The notes under the pieces are model-generated. The model was given only the letters and a program-made list of their open reading frames with translations. It had not been told where the DNA came from and made no database searches. This document shows positions 50,801 through 57,466 of a DNA stretch of 64,000 nt, one piece after another. The position numbers and the translations under genes were made by a program. The DNA comes from JASGCP01 sp965263285 (lineage in GTDB: Bacteria; Bacteroidota; Bacteroidia; Chitinophagales; Chitinophagaceae): the NCBI GenBank assembly GCA_965263285.1, contig CBDHHD010000016.1, positions 2,013,808-2,077,807 of the forward strand. Direction: 5' to 3'. Each line of letters starts with the position of its first letter. The first letter of the stretch is position 1.

Positions 50801-53358
50801 CAGAAAAAGAATACCCCAAAGACAAAACCATACATCAGTTATTTGAGGAGCAAGTGGCACGAACGCCGAATAATATAGCCGTGGTATTTGAGGAGAAGCA
50901 ATTAACCTATCAAGAGTTGAATGACAAAGCAAATCAGTTAGCAAATTATTTGCACAATAATTATCAAACTAAAGCAGACGATATTATTTGTTTATTATTG
51001 GAGCGCAGCGAATGGATGATTATTGCCATCTTAGGAGTGCTTAAGAGTGGAGCTGCTTATTGTCCTATCTCACCTGAGTATCCAGAAAAAAGAATTTTAT
51101 TTGTTCTACAAGATACACAGCCTAAGTGTTTAATTACAAATTGCAGATTGAAAATTGAAAATGTTCAGTTGCCGATTGTTAATGTAATAGATGAACAATT
51201 TCTAAAAGAGTTATATTCATTTACCATTTACCATTTACCATTAATCATTAGTCCTCATGCTTTAGCATATATTATTTATACCTCTGGAATAACAGGAAGC
51301 CCTAAGGGGGTAATGATAGCACATGTAACTTTTTCTCATGCTATTCAAAATTTAATTGCTCTTTTTTCAAAGAGTTTAACTTCTTTTAATACTTATAGTA
51401 CTACAAATTATACTTTTGATATTTTTGGATTAGAATATACCCTTCCTTTATTACATGGTAATGTGCTTACTCTGGGTAGTATGCATGAGAATTTGAATTT
51501 GAATTTATATGATTTTATTCAAATTACACCTACTGTCTTACAAAGTTATTTATCTACTATTAATAAAATTAATCCTAATTTAATATGGTTAATAGGAGGA
51601 GAAAAAGTGCCTATGGCTTTATTAACAGACATATTAAAAAGAAGTGCTAAAAGAGAAGTAAATATTTATAATGTATATGGTCCTACCGAAACAACTATTT
51701 GGTCTGTAGTTTATTTCTATAATAGAAGAGCAGTTGAATTGGGTATAGAGTCTATTGGTAAGCCTATTGATAACACAGTTGTTTATATTTTAGATAGTGA
51801 TAAGAGGTTGTTACCTATGGGTGCTATGGGAGAATTGTATATTGGAGGTGATGGCGTAGCAAGAGGATATTTGAATAGACCTGAATTAACTGCGGAACGA
51901 TTTATAAAAAATCCTTTTCAAACTGAAGAAGAGAAACAAAAAAATAGAAATGGGCGACTATATAAAACAGGAGATGTAGTGCGAATGCTATCCGATGGTA
52001 ATATTGAATATATAGGGAGGAATGATTTTCAAGTGAAGATAAGGGGCTACAGAATTGAATTGGGAGAGATAGAGAATAGGATTCAAGGATTTCAGACTAG
52101 GATTGAAGGATTAAAGGATGAACAATTTATTGAACAAGTCGTGGTATTGGTTAATGAGAAAGCGGATAATAAATATTTAGTGGGATATTTTGTGGCTAAA
52201 GAAAAAGTGGATGTAGAAGAATTAAGAAGTTATTTGTCTAAGCAATTGCCCGAATATATGGTACCTATAGTATTGTTACAAATAGAGCAGATGCCTTTAA
52301 CGATAAATGGCAAGTTGGATAGAAAGATACTGTTAGATATGAACGCTAATTTTGTAGAAGATAATATGGAAGCTCCAGCTAATAAATTAGAATTAAGGAT
52401 GTTACAGATTTTTGCTACGCTATTATCGCTTGAGTCTAATACCATAAGTGTAACTAATAGCTTTTTTAGACTTGGGGGGAATAGTATTTTGTCGATTAGG
52501 TTGGCGAGTCTTTTAAATAGGGAATTTGGTACATTCTTAAGTGTAGTAGATATTTTCAAATACCCTACTATTAGAGAATTGGCAGTTCAAGTAAATTATA
52601 AAAAAACTTCATTTGACTTAATTTTAATGCTAAACAATAGTGTTGCTAAACAAATAATTTATATGGTACATCCTGGAGGAGGAGGTGCAGAGGTGTATTA
52701 TAATATGGCGTATAGATTACAAGAATCTTATAGATGTTATGGCATTGGTAATTATAATTTATTTTCAGATAATAAGATGAGTGAGATAAGTCTATTAGCA
52801 AAGTATTATCTACATGAAATTAAAAATAACACAACAATAGAGCCTTGTATTTTATTAGGCTGGTCGTTAGGAGGAAAGATAGCATTAGAAATGGCTTGTC
52901 ATTTAGAACAACAAGGTATTAAAGATATTGTTGTTTATCTATTAGACACTACTATAATGGATGAAACGCTAACAAATATCTTAAACAAAAAAGATATGAG
53001 TTTTAGAAAACAAGCATTAAATGAATTACTAGATAATTTGAATGTAGGTGAAGATTATAAGCAAAGAATATTAGCTAATAGATCTATTGAAGAAAAACTT
53101 AATAATGGTGTATTAACTGGCAAGCTAATATATAGTCGTTGTGTTTTATTTAAAGCGATGCTATCTGATAAAGATGAAATTGCCGATTTTTTTCAATACA
53201 AATTATCATTGCCTTATAATAATGTAGATAAATTTGTTTCTATAGAAAATATTAAACTAATAGAAATGCAAGTTAGTCATCAAGATATTATTAAAAAAGA
53301 AGATGAAATAGTAGATGTTATTAAGCAAAGAACATTGTTAAAACGGATCTTCCTATGA
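37489..53358 (+). CDS. Four-module NRPS, gene 2, with N-terminal C-like domain and TE
   Basis: 5,289 codons. The ATG at 37489 is chosen because it lies just after a strong promoter and the same start is conserved in gene 3. Domain order: C*-A(X)-T-Cy-A(Cys)[Ox]-T-C-A(Tyr/Phe-like)-T-E-C-A(Gly)-T-TE. Predicted peptide: X - thiazole - D-aromatic - Gly, possibly with an N-terminal group if C* is active. From the Cy domain to the end it is nearly identical to the last part of gene 1. Its 3' end was altered by an insertion sequence: after the shared Leu-Leu-Lys the frame reads RIFL and stops at a TGA inside the element, replacing the DANKEL tail seen in gene 1. Both catalytic TE residues are upstream of this change, so activity may be retained. 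No terminator is visible. Confidence 0.95.
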   Translation: MHLDLDNSLLLSPYQELFFYEWELDPLGYNVFFLQEIHGFLDIERLSLAWKRIVRDFLYYHLYVSKEQGKILLASFDNRSSSIEYIDQALSFDEIKSLIRKPFDLTNKSSLTRLCVIKKGIDKYCILFVCHHLISGGMIIYEFVRLLSNYYNDIHFRYSISIKTQQQENLLFVRKVKGMLETHREILMNFWREKLEGGESISLDFLKLPQGAYKYNKENKIFRYYSVPLEYVMGVARLAKQRVVTDYIIYITTLSVLFYKHLYEAPSKLLFSLPYLLNSKAYIQGVNNIFIPFCITRTKSFLCLLEDTKGFFKEIKKTLVIGEEVIPAYTPTYWMIDAGDIHRLDRPVALVQQDNVSKLLFSFDGTSKGEWQYDTFESTMFSDRLTINMQRVGEQGIRFFVECKETGINEQLMDVFFERYFKLLGDVLLDATKTIGEYNILTDKEYQYLLYDYNKTERDYPKDKTIHQLFEEQVTRTPNNIAVVFEEKELTYQELNNKANQLAYYLYNNYQTKADDIICLLLERSEWMIIAILGVLKSGATYCPISPEYPEERVLFVLQDTQPKCLITNCKLKIENVQFPIVNVTDEQFLKELYSFTINHLPLTISSRSLAYIIYTSGTTGNPKGVMIEHGGVINLIYALDKSHFWQDEERMLNFFSYIFDPSVEQFFIPLLKGFTLFMISEELIQDVNGLINFINKNKITHFDTTPSYFDSLPIVTLATLNRLILGGERLTKETRNKAYKTVLDNTLFFNEYGPTETTITSLVSSLNNTIDLNIGSPISNTCIYILNKEGLLLPQGSVGELYIGGDGVARGYLNRPELTVERFIKNPFQTEEEKQKNRNGRLYKTGDIVRMLPDGNIEYIGRNDFQVKIRGYRIELGEIENRIQGFQTRIEGLKDEQVIEQAVVLVNEKADNKYLVGYFVAKEQVDVEELRSYLSKQLPEYMVPTGLVQIEQMPLTVNGKLDRKALLNIEYKIIDESIELPKNNTEELLLKIWSNLLKISESEISVTQSFFRLGGNSLLSIRLVGQLNRELLVQLSVKDIFAYPTIREISHIIEQKDTGFVYQDYMLTDIKKEDYSLFPLNNVQQAYYMGRIDLFEIGNISTGGYSEFVVDDLSVENLEKALNRLVLRHAGLRTVFTDQGQQILPADNCHYSIPVNKITTEEALLDIRNRLLNMKVDVARFPIIVIEVSEYKGSYVIHFMSDAIIMDDNSMRIFFTELVKIYNNLDIVLPTLHITYHEYILALQRIRDSKLFDKAKTYWETKLEDYDFSCNLPIVIEPSMVKQSTTKRGLRIIEKETYDILQEKLAKIQLSPTSLLLSLYGKVLCRWSGQDKFSINLTLFNRLPLHKEVNDILGDFTNLELYNYDDVKSRDIVEHYLKGVQNVLWDDIENNLFDGIDFQRLIRERKQWSISKAIAPIVLTSVLGFKEKKEEGDVVNLFGRQHYSISRTSQVWIDNAVYEDYNGNLILRWDFVEQLFLPEVIEGMLDEYAYLIRKIAAMDIQRDRLEFYRLPATYQHIIEKYNATAEEYDVKTIIDFYDNCVIQDACKCNAIAVVEGGNNKQAYKHREVAIGFKNIATHLYKYYKEEQTVAILSEKGYNQVVSSLGIMQSGQAYIPLNIHWSASRILEIMEESGTKVLLISKKEYEHKRQLQVSNIRLLIIEELLTKEREKNIHLPIVLLSDIAYIIYTSGSTGKPKGVAISHENMMNTIIAVNNRYKVTEKDSVLALSELSFDLSVYDIFGLLLVGGGIVFVNDEERQDPHHWLSLIEKHKITLWNTVPQLADLLVDEARTREMRLDSIRLYLLSGDWLPLQLPDKIKRQSKDTQVISLGGATEGSIWSIWYEIKNINPDWKSIPYGYPMPNQQIYILNHELIHSPVGVEGDIYIGGKGVAQGYWNNEEQTDKQFKEHPELGRIYKTGDRGILHAEGWVEFRGRKDFQVKIRGYRVELEEIENKLNKLEGVKQSAVQLFKKNNSEVLVGFVVREQLITKGVDENFDKEVFKLEQRGIRKDLTDTITFNDNGIDEELYRLTKSYRNFGDRFVDASLIDTIIREAKHIKVKTKNVGDSLLTKDKIARVLTRLQGKSLSDKILPKYLYPSGGSAYPIECYVRVSALGIKGIEGGVYYYHPLNNALQRVEDHSNNNQDSIELIVNWSAIKPLYGDFADKLVWIELGHILELLSTELNRLGIAFDIQIKQENRDESKMVLAEIVLGVDGNQIEQLTSELTAYYVSKRGNIYEGLIDLDKYSVFDRAIEQAKILENGKGMIVVECDSRIDKACIVSQWIGSGIMIERVKQQLLQYDIGGCPLGSEFGENELYSMVIGYIANEEKTKGESKVAVDKLSKVINDNLGLPDYMSLQEIVFLDSMPLTANGKLDKSRLSDPEIEWQSYIAPVTKEEQEMVEIWSEILNIDKGKISIEGSFFNLGGHSITAIRLISKINSRFNFGLSFKDLFEYPTIRGLIKNSITLKQREQEGDYMPYQLIDSGVVISKEDYEDCYPAGMLQLGMFFEQEKLGHGTYLAFQIQYFSGKCNREKIESCLQTIINRHDILRTVYRMLEDGNIYALVQKRVEVKSKLFFVTDSIEEVRKKEIALAFNREIAGLYRFYIIEQAEGFVLFFSFHHAILDGYSLNLFIRELVDLYQHDNDKLYEEEQSKLLYGEFIRNELSALKNEDTRLFWREYLAESILLTPQWNFSKSNGISVVAERQQIEGLRLRQIEDIASKYSCTVEELLLLSYMTVLSLFFNERDITIGLEKHNRIEKEGGDRQLGLFVTMLPFRYELRDKEALGTALSRLRDSVRKIVNHKQYPYNEIKQQLGGRDLFDIAYSYNDFSHFVGNEKRTHINEFLNEELSNITSILFICKVYKYSGGYGFVFSGHSNNIDQAYLSYFVRYYNSVLDQLYKEERVVFKLMDEDYQYLVYDYNKTEKEYPKDKTIHQLFEEQVARTPNNIAVIFEDKKLTYQELNNKANQLAHYLHNNYNTKADDIICLLLERSEWMIISILGVLKSGAAYCPISPEYPEERILFILQDTQPKCLITNCTLEIENVQFPIVNVTDEQFLKELYSFTIHHLPLIISSHALAYLIYTSGTMGNPKGVMVEHGSVINLQMAQSRIWLVPIKENKIFRLLLYANYSFDAFVSELFVSICNGHTSYLISSDIQQDFYLLANYIQINNIEIATLPPAILQKDVFLSLDKMILAGESPNIDIIKRYYEQEIEVFNAYGPTEITVCATMHHYSMGDNNNNIGKPIDNKSIYVLNNNLQLLPIGSIGELYIGGDGLARGYLNRPELTAERFIKNPFQTEEDKKKDRNSKLYKTGDLVRMLPDGNIEYIGRNDFQVKIRGYRIELGEIENRIQRFQTRIQGFQDFRMIEQAVVLVNDKGDNKYLVGYFVAKEQVDVEELRSHLSKQLPDYMVPTGLVQIERMPLTVNGKLDRKALLAIEYNLTDSKEYKAPKNELEQQLLSIWEKLLGNNNIGVQDDFFRVGGDSIKSIQLSSRVRSELGKELSVKDVFEHRTIERMVAHVLSNHQIKVYLSEQGKLSGELSLLPIQQYFFELKLTNEHHYNQSFLIETPELEIEKLKIAIEKVVEHHDAFRLTYRKDAEGNIIQYYDSKKEAILLDVLDISEWNVQEGTVVFEEKLKKQYTSWQDSFNIYERKTYQIAYIHGYKNKTARIFIAAHHLIIDAVSWRILLEDIETVYAGKKLLAKRTSYRQWVNLGKDYVAHYPNELSYWEGVEKKVQENIAKLSSKITIQEESYFTIITIDRDITNYLLLSSNQVFHTEINDLLLTALARALGKLFDEQEVSILLEGHGRESLQDDIDISKTMGWFTSIIPIHLPIYDNVQESIIEVKEELRRIPNKGIGYGFIRGYKHLPKISFNYLGVFKKEEQQDWFLTNESSGISVSNKNKSNLWLDINGGVGVNGVLVFSIRGRLTKEYIDNLSIYFKQEMIVITNYIQSVNRSYLTTSDTNYIVSKDLLNRLQQENEIQAIYVANSLQAGFIYHYLSKSEGDDAYKVQLLWKYKSQVNEDYFIQSWQQALDRYPGLRVRFNWEEEIVQIIDKKITLDYRFRDIQHKRNKEKAIETIRIEDRKEDYDLAKGNLLRVYLIKVDKEEFVVLYSNHHVISDGWSNPNLLNYIHEVYNSLINQNTPVELLEDQAYLRAQEYLQVKSKKDTHDRWWVDYLSGVERTIEVRGLRKQEANGINLLDYKFIQEPISKGVKIRDKEYRALSSFIKQEGLTWSNLIMWCWSKALSVYDNRNENIIGITLSGRSLPINDIEQSVGLYINTLPLVVRHDSNESILNILKNIQKDTEQLNQLTHTHLSGLHSNASDRLFVTMVVYENYPRPTNKDNQDAHALLPIFLSSVEKTDYPLTVLAYEKDSVLSVEIKYAGELFEEKQIERLLKLMSLLLQQIPICYNKLEQELRLIDNEEYNYLVYDYNKTEKEYPKDKTIHQLFEEQVARTPNNIAVVFEEKQLTYQELNDKANQLANYLHNNYQTKADDIICLLLERSEWMIIAILGVLKSGAAYCPISPEYPEKRILFVLQDTQPKCLITNCRLKIENVQLPIVNVIDEQFLKELYSFTIYHLPLIISPHALAYIIYTSGITGSPKGVMIAHVTFSHAIQNLIALFSKSLTSFNTYSTTNYTFDIFGLEYTLPLLHGNVLTLGSMHENLNLNLYDFIQITPTVLQSYLSTINKINPNLIWLIGGEKVPMALLTDILKRSAKREVNIYNVYGPTETTIWSVVYFYNRRAVELGIESIGKPIDNTVVYILDSDKRLLPMGAMGELYIGGDGVARGYLNRPELTAERFIKNPFQTEEEKQKNRNGRLYKTGDVVRMLSDGNIEYIGRNDFQVKIRGYRIELGEIENRIQGFQTRIEGLKDEQFIEQVVVLVNEKADNKYLVGYFVAKEKVDVEELRSYLSKQLPEYMVPIVLLQIEQMPLTINGKLDRKILLDMNANFVEDNMEAPANKLELRMLQIFATLLSLESNTISVTNSFFRLGGNSILSIRLASLLNREFGTFLSVVDIFKYPTIRELAVQVNYKKTSFDLILMLNNSVAKQIIYMVHPGGGGAEVYYNMAYRLQESYRCYGIGNYNLFSDNKMSEISLLAKYYLHEIKNNTTIEPCILLGWSLGGKIALEMACHLEQQGIKDIVVYLLDTTIMDETLTNILNKKDMSFRKQALNELLDNLNVGEDYKQRILANRSIEEKLNNGVLTGKLIYSRCVLFKAMLSDKDEIADFFQYKLSLPYNNVDKFVSIENIKLIEMQVSHQDIIKKEDEIVDVIKQRTLLKRIFL
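38850..40660 (+). other. Gene 2 module 1: A(X)-T
   Basis: A domain code DPEDIGEITK (first Asp is residue 661, Asp704 at position 278), the same cassette as gene 1 module 8 except for His to Asp at position 278. A3 loop YTSGTTG is normal. T domain LGGNSL (Ser1018) feeds Cy. Core about 39379-39890. Heptad repeats at 39186-39217 and 39273-39305. Confidence 0.82.
40700..44890 (+). other. Gene 2 module 2: Cy-A(Cys)-[Ox]-T, thiazole-forming
   Basis: Cy domain DAIIMDDNS (Asp1203, Asp1208, Ser1211). Cysteine A domain (Asp1734, code DLYNLSLIWK), Ox insert with YPSGGSAYP from residue 2096, T domain Ser2428. Confidence 0.9.
44950..49350 (+). other. Gene 2 module 3: C-A(Tyr/Phe-like)-T-E, D-residue
   Basis: C domain HHAILDG from residue 2620. 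A domain code DASTIAAVCK (Asp3133, Ser3137): position 239 is Ser where the gene 1 cassette has Phe. This resembles the known tyrosine code DASTVAAVCK. A3 loop reads YTSGTMG, Met replacing Thr. T domain VGGDSI (Ser3484), E domain HHLIIDAVSW from residue 3675. Heptad repeats at 46590-46621 and 46676-46709. Confidence 0.82.
49370..52590 (+). other. Gene 2 module 4: C-A(Gly)-T
   Basis: C domain HHVISDG from residue 4117. A domain code DILQLGVIWK (Asp4644), glycine-like. A3 loop reads YTSGITGSPKG, Ile replacing Thr. Compared with gene 1 it has two extra residues (Leu-Asn) from one more copy of a 6-bp tandem repeat near 51492. T domain Ser4999. Heptad repeats at 51132-51163 and 51219-51250. Confidence 0.83.
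52640..53343 (+). other. Thioesterase (TE) domain of gene 2
   Basis: GWSLGG with Ser5126, HPGGGG loop, and VSHQDI with likely catalytic His5264. Close copy of the gene 1 TE; the last residues after position 53343 come from the inserted element. Confidence 0.87.
53338..53343. repeat. Target-site duplication TTAAAA, left copy (IS-B)
   Basis: TTAAAA here and at 61397-61402 flank the whole insertion-sequence nest. The uninterrupted site is seen at the end of gene 1, where the same sequence occurs once at 37387-37392. Confidence 0.85.
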
Positions 53359-53572
53359 AATTTAACGATAAAATCTGTGGAATGCCTTTGTAGCATTGAC
53401 TTTACAGAAAAAAAGCATTAATTTTTTAATATCTACAAAACCATGGTATGTAATTTTATTTTTAACTTATGTAAAATATTGGTCTGATCTTCATTGAAAA
53501 CATTAGCCCAACTTGGTAAACGACATTACGCAAATGATTGACAGTAAAGCGTTTGCGTGATTACAACTCGTT

Positions 53573-53586
53573 TTTTAGGGACTACA
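53573..53586. repeat. 14-bp direct repeat inside IS-A (partner at 55605-55618)
   Basis: TTTTAGGGACTACA occurs in the same orientation at both positions, just outside the two ends of the transposase gene. It is not part of the terminal inverted repeats. Its role is unknown. Confidence 0.8.
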
Positions 53587-55536
53587 TCTTCGTCTTGTGT
53601 AATAGGGGGCAGGTTTGTATTTGGTGGCGGAATAGATGGCTTGTGCCTCTGCTATTGGTCTTGTACATTGCCGAATAATGACTGTTTTTTTATTTGCATT
53701 TTGTGCGACAGAAGTGATGATTTTTTGTGTATTCATTATTCTGACAATGTTTTTCCAATCGTGTTGGATACCATGCTGTTTAAGTTTATATCTAATAGTA
53801 GATACAATGGTGTACGCCAATACACCTAAAAATAAATGAGCTTTGCAACTGTTATCGTGAATATGGTAAACAGGTCGTAAAGACAAATCTGTTTTAAGAA
53901 TGCGAAAGGAAGACTCAACCTCTCTAATCGTATTATAAATATCCCACATCCCTTCTTCTTTAATTAATTCAACGGGAGGAATAGATGTTCTTAAAAAATA
54001 AATACCCTCTGTTTTTGTATGCTCTTTTCTTTTCCAGGTTATTCTTTTTACCGTGTCGCTTTTTCTTTTCTGTTTTTTTCTTTTCGTTGCTTTTTGTGCA
54101 GTATTACCTTCCTCTGTATTCTCATCCTCTTTATTACTTTCATTTTCTTTGTTTTCTTCTACTGAAACCTCGTATTCACTGTATACTTGTTTGTTCCTTT
54201 CCCGTATGCGTCCTAAACGAATCAAAATCTTTTTTATATCTTTGGTTGTCTTAGGTTTTTCCAATGAACTTACCAAAGCATTTAATTCTTTTTCTAATCG
54301 AGTACAATACTGTTTAAACATGGCATCTTCTTTCTTTTCTTTTTCCTCACTGTGTACTTTCAAATAAGCATCAGCATCATTATCAACATAAGCAAATGAA
54401 AGCTCTATTTTATTACCCCTGTTATCTGTTACCCATTTCTTTTCTTTATTATTTGTCGTATAATTTTTTAACAAATAACGGTTTACACACAAATAATCAT
54501 ATCCTTTGTTTCTTACGAGTGTCAAATTTTCTTGTGTGGCAAATGCTGCGTCCATCACAACAATTGGCTTTTTAACTGCAGGTGCAATAAATGAAGACAA
54601 AGATTCTAAAGTGGCTTCTAATGTATTACACTCCGCAATATTGCCTTCATAAATTTGAGAGTACTTTAAAAAACCTTCCGCATTTACCACTAATGCTAAA
54701 GTAGCCAGTTTGCAATCTCTTCTTTTTTCTTTACTTCTCCCAAACTGTGCCAAGCTACTGCCTTCCTTTCTGCCCTCAAAATAGCTATTCGTCAAATCAT
54801 ATAAAATAATTTTGTCCTGTAAGCTAAACAAGTGGTTTGTTCTGAGGGATAAATGCTGCTCCAATTCAGATTTTATTTTGAATAATTTAAGGGCGTTATC
54901 ATAAAGATGGTGACGGGTTATTTTATTAGGCAAGTGAGTAAACAATTCCTTTGCACCACTGTTGATTGACAGCCAGCTTTCCATTTTATGTTCAGAGCAG
55001 GGAAAAGCAGCCTTTGCAATAAGATGCAGCAAGGCTATATCAATCTGTTTGTCAGTCCATCCTAATTCAGTTAATTTTTTAGACACCTGAAGCTCATCTA
55101 AAGCTTGTCTGCAAAGCCATTCTATTCCTATCTCTTTGGCTTGCTCATGCTCTAATGAAGCGCTGTCTATTAAAGTATCAACACCCTCATTTATGTCTGC
55201 ACTTGTATAGATATTTGTTTTGCTATCCCTCTCTTCCTCTCTTTTTTGCTTTTGTTTTAATTGATGTAATCTAACCTTCTCTGCCATATCAAAAGCCATC
55301 TTCTCAATAACCGGATCAATAAAGTCAGGAAATAATGTATCTTGTTGCTGTAATAGACTTTCAATACGTTTCACCAGTTGCTTTCTTGCCTGATTGGTTG
55401 TTAATTGCTCTAATTTACCTAGTGAACAAAGCGTCTCATGTTGAATCTTGTTCCCTGCTCGATAGCTACTTACTAATTTGTAGTAAATAACCGTATTGCC
55501 GAATTTATCCTTAATCTTTTGTTCTTTTAAATACAT
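53575..55536 (-). CDS. IS-A transposase, copy 1 (IS1634-like DDE transposase)
   Basis: 653 residues from the ATG at 55536. A longer frame from a TTG seven codons upstream is rejected because the -7 promoter box overlaps it and the ATG starts the family-like MYLKEQK segment. DDE catalytic residues read as Asp247 in LYDLTNSYF, Asp329 in VVMDAAF and Glu541 in VESSFR; the SYRAGNK start and the LRPVYH region are typical of the IS1634 group in the IS4 superfamily. Cuts and joins the element ends. A charged Lys/Glu-rich insert lies at about residues 395-505. Intact, with only scattered changes from copy 2. The stop codon lies in a 14-bp direct repeat that brackets the gene. Confidence 0.9.
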   Translation of the reverse strand: MYLKEQKIKDKFGNTVIYYKLVSSYRAGNKIQHETLCSLGKLEQLTTNQARKQLVKRIESLLQQQDTLFPDFIDPVIEKMAFDMAEKVRLHQLKQKQKREEERDSKTNIYTSADINEGVDTLIDSASLEHEQAKEIGIEWLCRQALDELQVSKKLTELGWTDKQIDIALLHLIAKAAFPCSEHKMESWLSINSGAKELFTHLPNKITRHHLYDNALKLFKIKSELEQHLSLRTNHLFSLQDKIILYDLTNSYFEGRKEGSSLAQFGRSKEKRRDCKLATLALVVNAEGFLKYSQIYEGNIAECNTLEATLESLSSFIAPAVKKPIVVMDAAFATQENLTLVRNKGYDYLCVNRYLLKNYTTNNKEKKWVTDNRGNKIELSFAYVDNDADAYLKVHSEEKEKKEDAMFKQYCTRLEKELNALVSSLEKPKTTKDIKKILIRLGRIRERNKQVYSEYEVSVEENKENESNKEDENTEEGNTAQKATKRKKQKRKSDTVKRITWKRKEHTKTEGIYFLRTSIPPVELIKEEGMWDIYNTIREVESSFRILKTDLSLRPVYHIHDNSCKAHLFLGVLAYTIVSTIRYKLKQHGIQHDWKNIVRIMNTQKIITSVAQNANKKTVIIRQCTRPIAEAQAIYSATKYKPAPYYTRRRCSP

Positions 55537-55540
55537 AGTG

Positions 55541-55571
55541 CAAAAATAAAGGCTCAAAATGAGAAAAACAA
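55541..55571 (-). promoter_or_regulatory. Promoter of IS-A copy 1 transposase
   Basis: On the minus strand: TTG at 55571-55569, 20-bp gap, TATTTTTG at 55548-55541, matching TAnnTTTG. The box ends four bases before the ATG, so the transcript is nearly leaderless. Confidence 0.7.
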
Positions 55572-55726
55572 TATTTTTTAAAATATTAACAAAAGATTAA
55601 CTTATTTTAGGGACTACAAATTCGGTTTTTCGCACTTTTTTGTTTTTCAAAATATTCAAAATCAATACTTTATAAAATTGACACCCCCTAAAAAACAGCC
55701 GTTTTTACTGCTTTTTTCCTACTTTT

Positions 55727-57292
55727 TTACCAAGTTGGGTTAGGTACTTTCTTTATTTGAATATCTTTGTTTTTATAAATTTGATATTGAATAGCATTGA
55801 GACTTTCTAATATACTAGCTTGTGTTAACCCAAGTGTTTTGCATTCGTCCCATATATATTTCATTATTATATAACCTAACATGCATACAAACACATGTCC
55901 CCTTGTTCTACTTTCTTTTCTAACATACACTGGCTGTATTTCTTCAAAGCTTTGTTTAAAAGTTCTAAATGCTTGCTCTACCAAGGCTAAATCTTTGTAC
56001 TTTTGATGTATATATTCCTTATCCCCATCTCTTTCATTTACATTCGTTTTAATAACATAACAACCATCTAATTTGCTTTTTTCTGCCCATTGCTCTTGAT
56101 TTATCATGATACTAAAAACACGATCCTGCTGTTTTATTTCTATATATTCTGTAGCCTTATATTTACTTATTTTATCTTGAATTTTCTTTGTCATAGTCTC
56201 TGTCTTCGCATAGGGATGTTCTAATAAATGTTTGTTTGCTTTTTCAATGAGTTCTCGTATTTTGTTTATCATACTATTCCTATTAGCTTGAACCTCTGCA
56301 GCACGATAAGGATTTCGTCTTAATAATAATCTCTCTTCTTTATAGATAACTTCAGTTAAGTCTTCATCAAATAAACCTATTTGTATTATGTTGTCTTTTA
56401 ATAATGTCTCTATTTCGGGACTCGTAATAGAGGTTATATAATGCCAATTTAAATCTTTTATCTCTTCAATCCCATTTTTCTTAAGCATCCCTTTATCTCC
56501 CACCATTACCACATTCTTAACCCCAAAATTATCCTTCAATTTATTAAATTGGTCAGATACTGTTTTGGTATCATTCGTGTTACCTTTAAACACTTGAACA
56601 CTAACAGGATAGCCTGCATCGTCACAAAGTAATCCAACAACGATTTGCATCTTCCCTCTTTTTTTGTCTCTATTATAACCAAAGGTAGCCAACTCGTTTT
56701 TCTCCCCTTCAAAATACACAGAAGTAACATCATATAAATATAAGGTAGGTATATCCTTGCCTTTATGTCGAATATTAAATAGTCTTTGCTCTATCTTTTC
56801 TTGATTTTTACTTAACCAGTCTAAATTTTCATATAAATCATCCTCATTAAATTTATCAAGAGAAAGGAGACTGTTTGCATCATTTATTTTTACCCATTCT
56901 TTAGCCAAATATAATCTTGATCTTTGATTAAGCACTCTGCCAATTATTTGAAACAAGGCTAATGTAGATTGGCGGATATCTTTCCCTAAAGACGCTTCAA
57001 TACCTAGCCTCTTAACAATTTCTAAAACACAAAAACTGCCCCCAACAGATTTCCCCTGAATAATTTGCCCACTATTCTCAACAACACTATTAAGAATATG
57101 GTCAATATGCTGCTCGGTGTCTTTATTCTTTTTTAAATAATCTTTTATAAGAGCAACAATAGGATCAGGGCAATGTGTTAAATTAGCTACATATTTTTTA
57201 CGAACCTTATTCCCTTCTCTATACGATTCTGTTAAATAGACAGTCTTATAAATTTTATTACCCTTTTTGCGCCTTGATTCTTGTATATACAT
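55727..57292 (-). pseudogene. IS-B transposase, copy 1, C-terminus replaced by IS-A insertion
   Basis: ATG at 57292; 518 native residues followed by Pro-Thr-Trp and a stop from the IS-A terminal repeat. The lost 22-residue native tail is still readable at 53436-53503, ending at a TAG (53433-53435), so the original protein was about 540 residues. DDE residues Asp188 (LYDVTSVYF), Asp266 (VGDKGM) and Glu439 (LVEQAF) are all retained, so activity is possible. IS1634-like, but clearly different from IS-A. A -7 box TATATTTG lies upstream. Confidence 0.85.
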
Positions 57293-57315
57293 AAAAATAT
57301 CTACATTAAAAAAAG

Positions 57316-57323
57316 CAAATATA
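57316..57323 (-). promoter_or_regulatory. -7 box of the IS-B copy 1 transposase promoter
   Basis: Minus-strand TATATTTG matches TAnnTTTG; the -33 region is only T-rich. The leader would be about 20 bases. The rest of 57293-57466 is the IS-B right end with no gene. Confidence 0.55.
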
Positions 57324-57466
57324 GTTTATTTTATTGATTGTAAAAGTTAAATTATAGTTAAAGTCGCAGGTACATTTAACATATTTTTTAAACGATACAT
57401 AACACAACTATTTGATAATAAAGCATTTGCGTATTTTTTTAACACATTTTAACAAAGGAACATCCG

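Larger units (their letters stand above)
53507..55739 (-). mobile_element. IS-A copy 1, IS1634-like insertion sequence, 2,233 bp, complete
   Basis: Perfect 14-bp terminal inverted repeats CCCAACTTGGTAAA at 53507-53520 and 55726-55739, flanked by a 4-bp duplication TTAG (53503-53506 and 55740-55743). It sits in the 3' end of the IS-B copy 1 transposase gene. The non-coding right part, 55558-55739, holds the transposase promoter and the terminal repeat. Confidence 0.92.
53344..57466 (-). mobile_element. IS-B copy 1, IS1634-like insertion sequence, interrupted by IS-A copy 1
   Basis: Ends are imperfect inverted repeats: CGGATCTTCCTATG at 53344 and the reverse of CGGATGTTCCTTTG ending at 57466. 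Without IS-A and its 4-bp duplication the element is 1,886 bp. Its transposase is on the minus strand. The left 163 bp (53344-53506) hold the native 3' end of the transposase gene (stop at 53433-53435) and the terminal repeat; no other gene is present there. Confidence 0.85.

Noticed and set aside
1..53358. A single assembly line in which gene 1 hands its chain to gene 2
   Set aside because: Gene 1 ends in a TE with a complete GWSLGG motif, and gene 2 starts with a C-like domain lacking the normal motif; independent synthetases fit better.
53557..54367. Plus-strand frames across IS-A (also mirrored at 59845-60655)
   Set aside because: Antisense shadows of the IS-A transposase with low-complexity Phe/Ser-rich translation.
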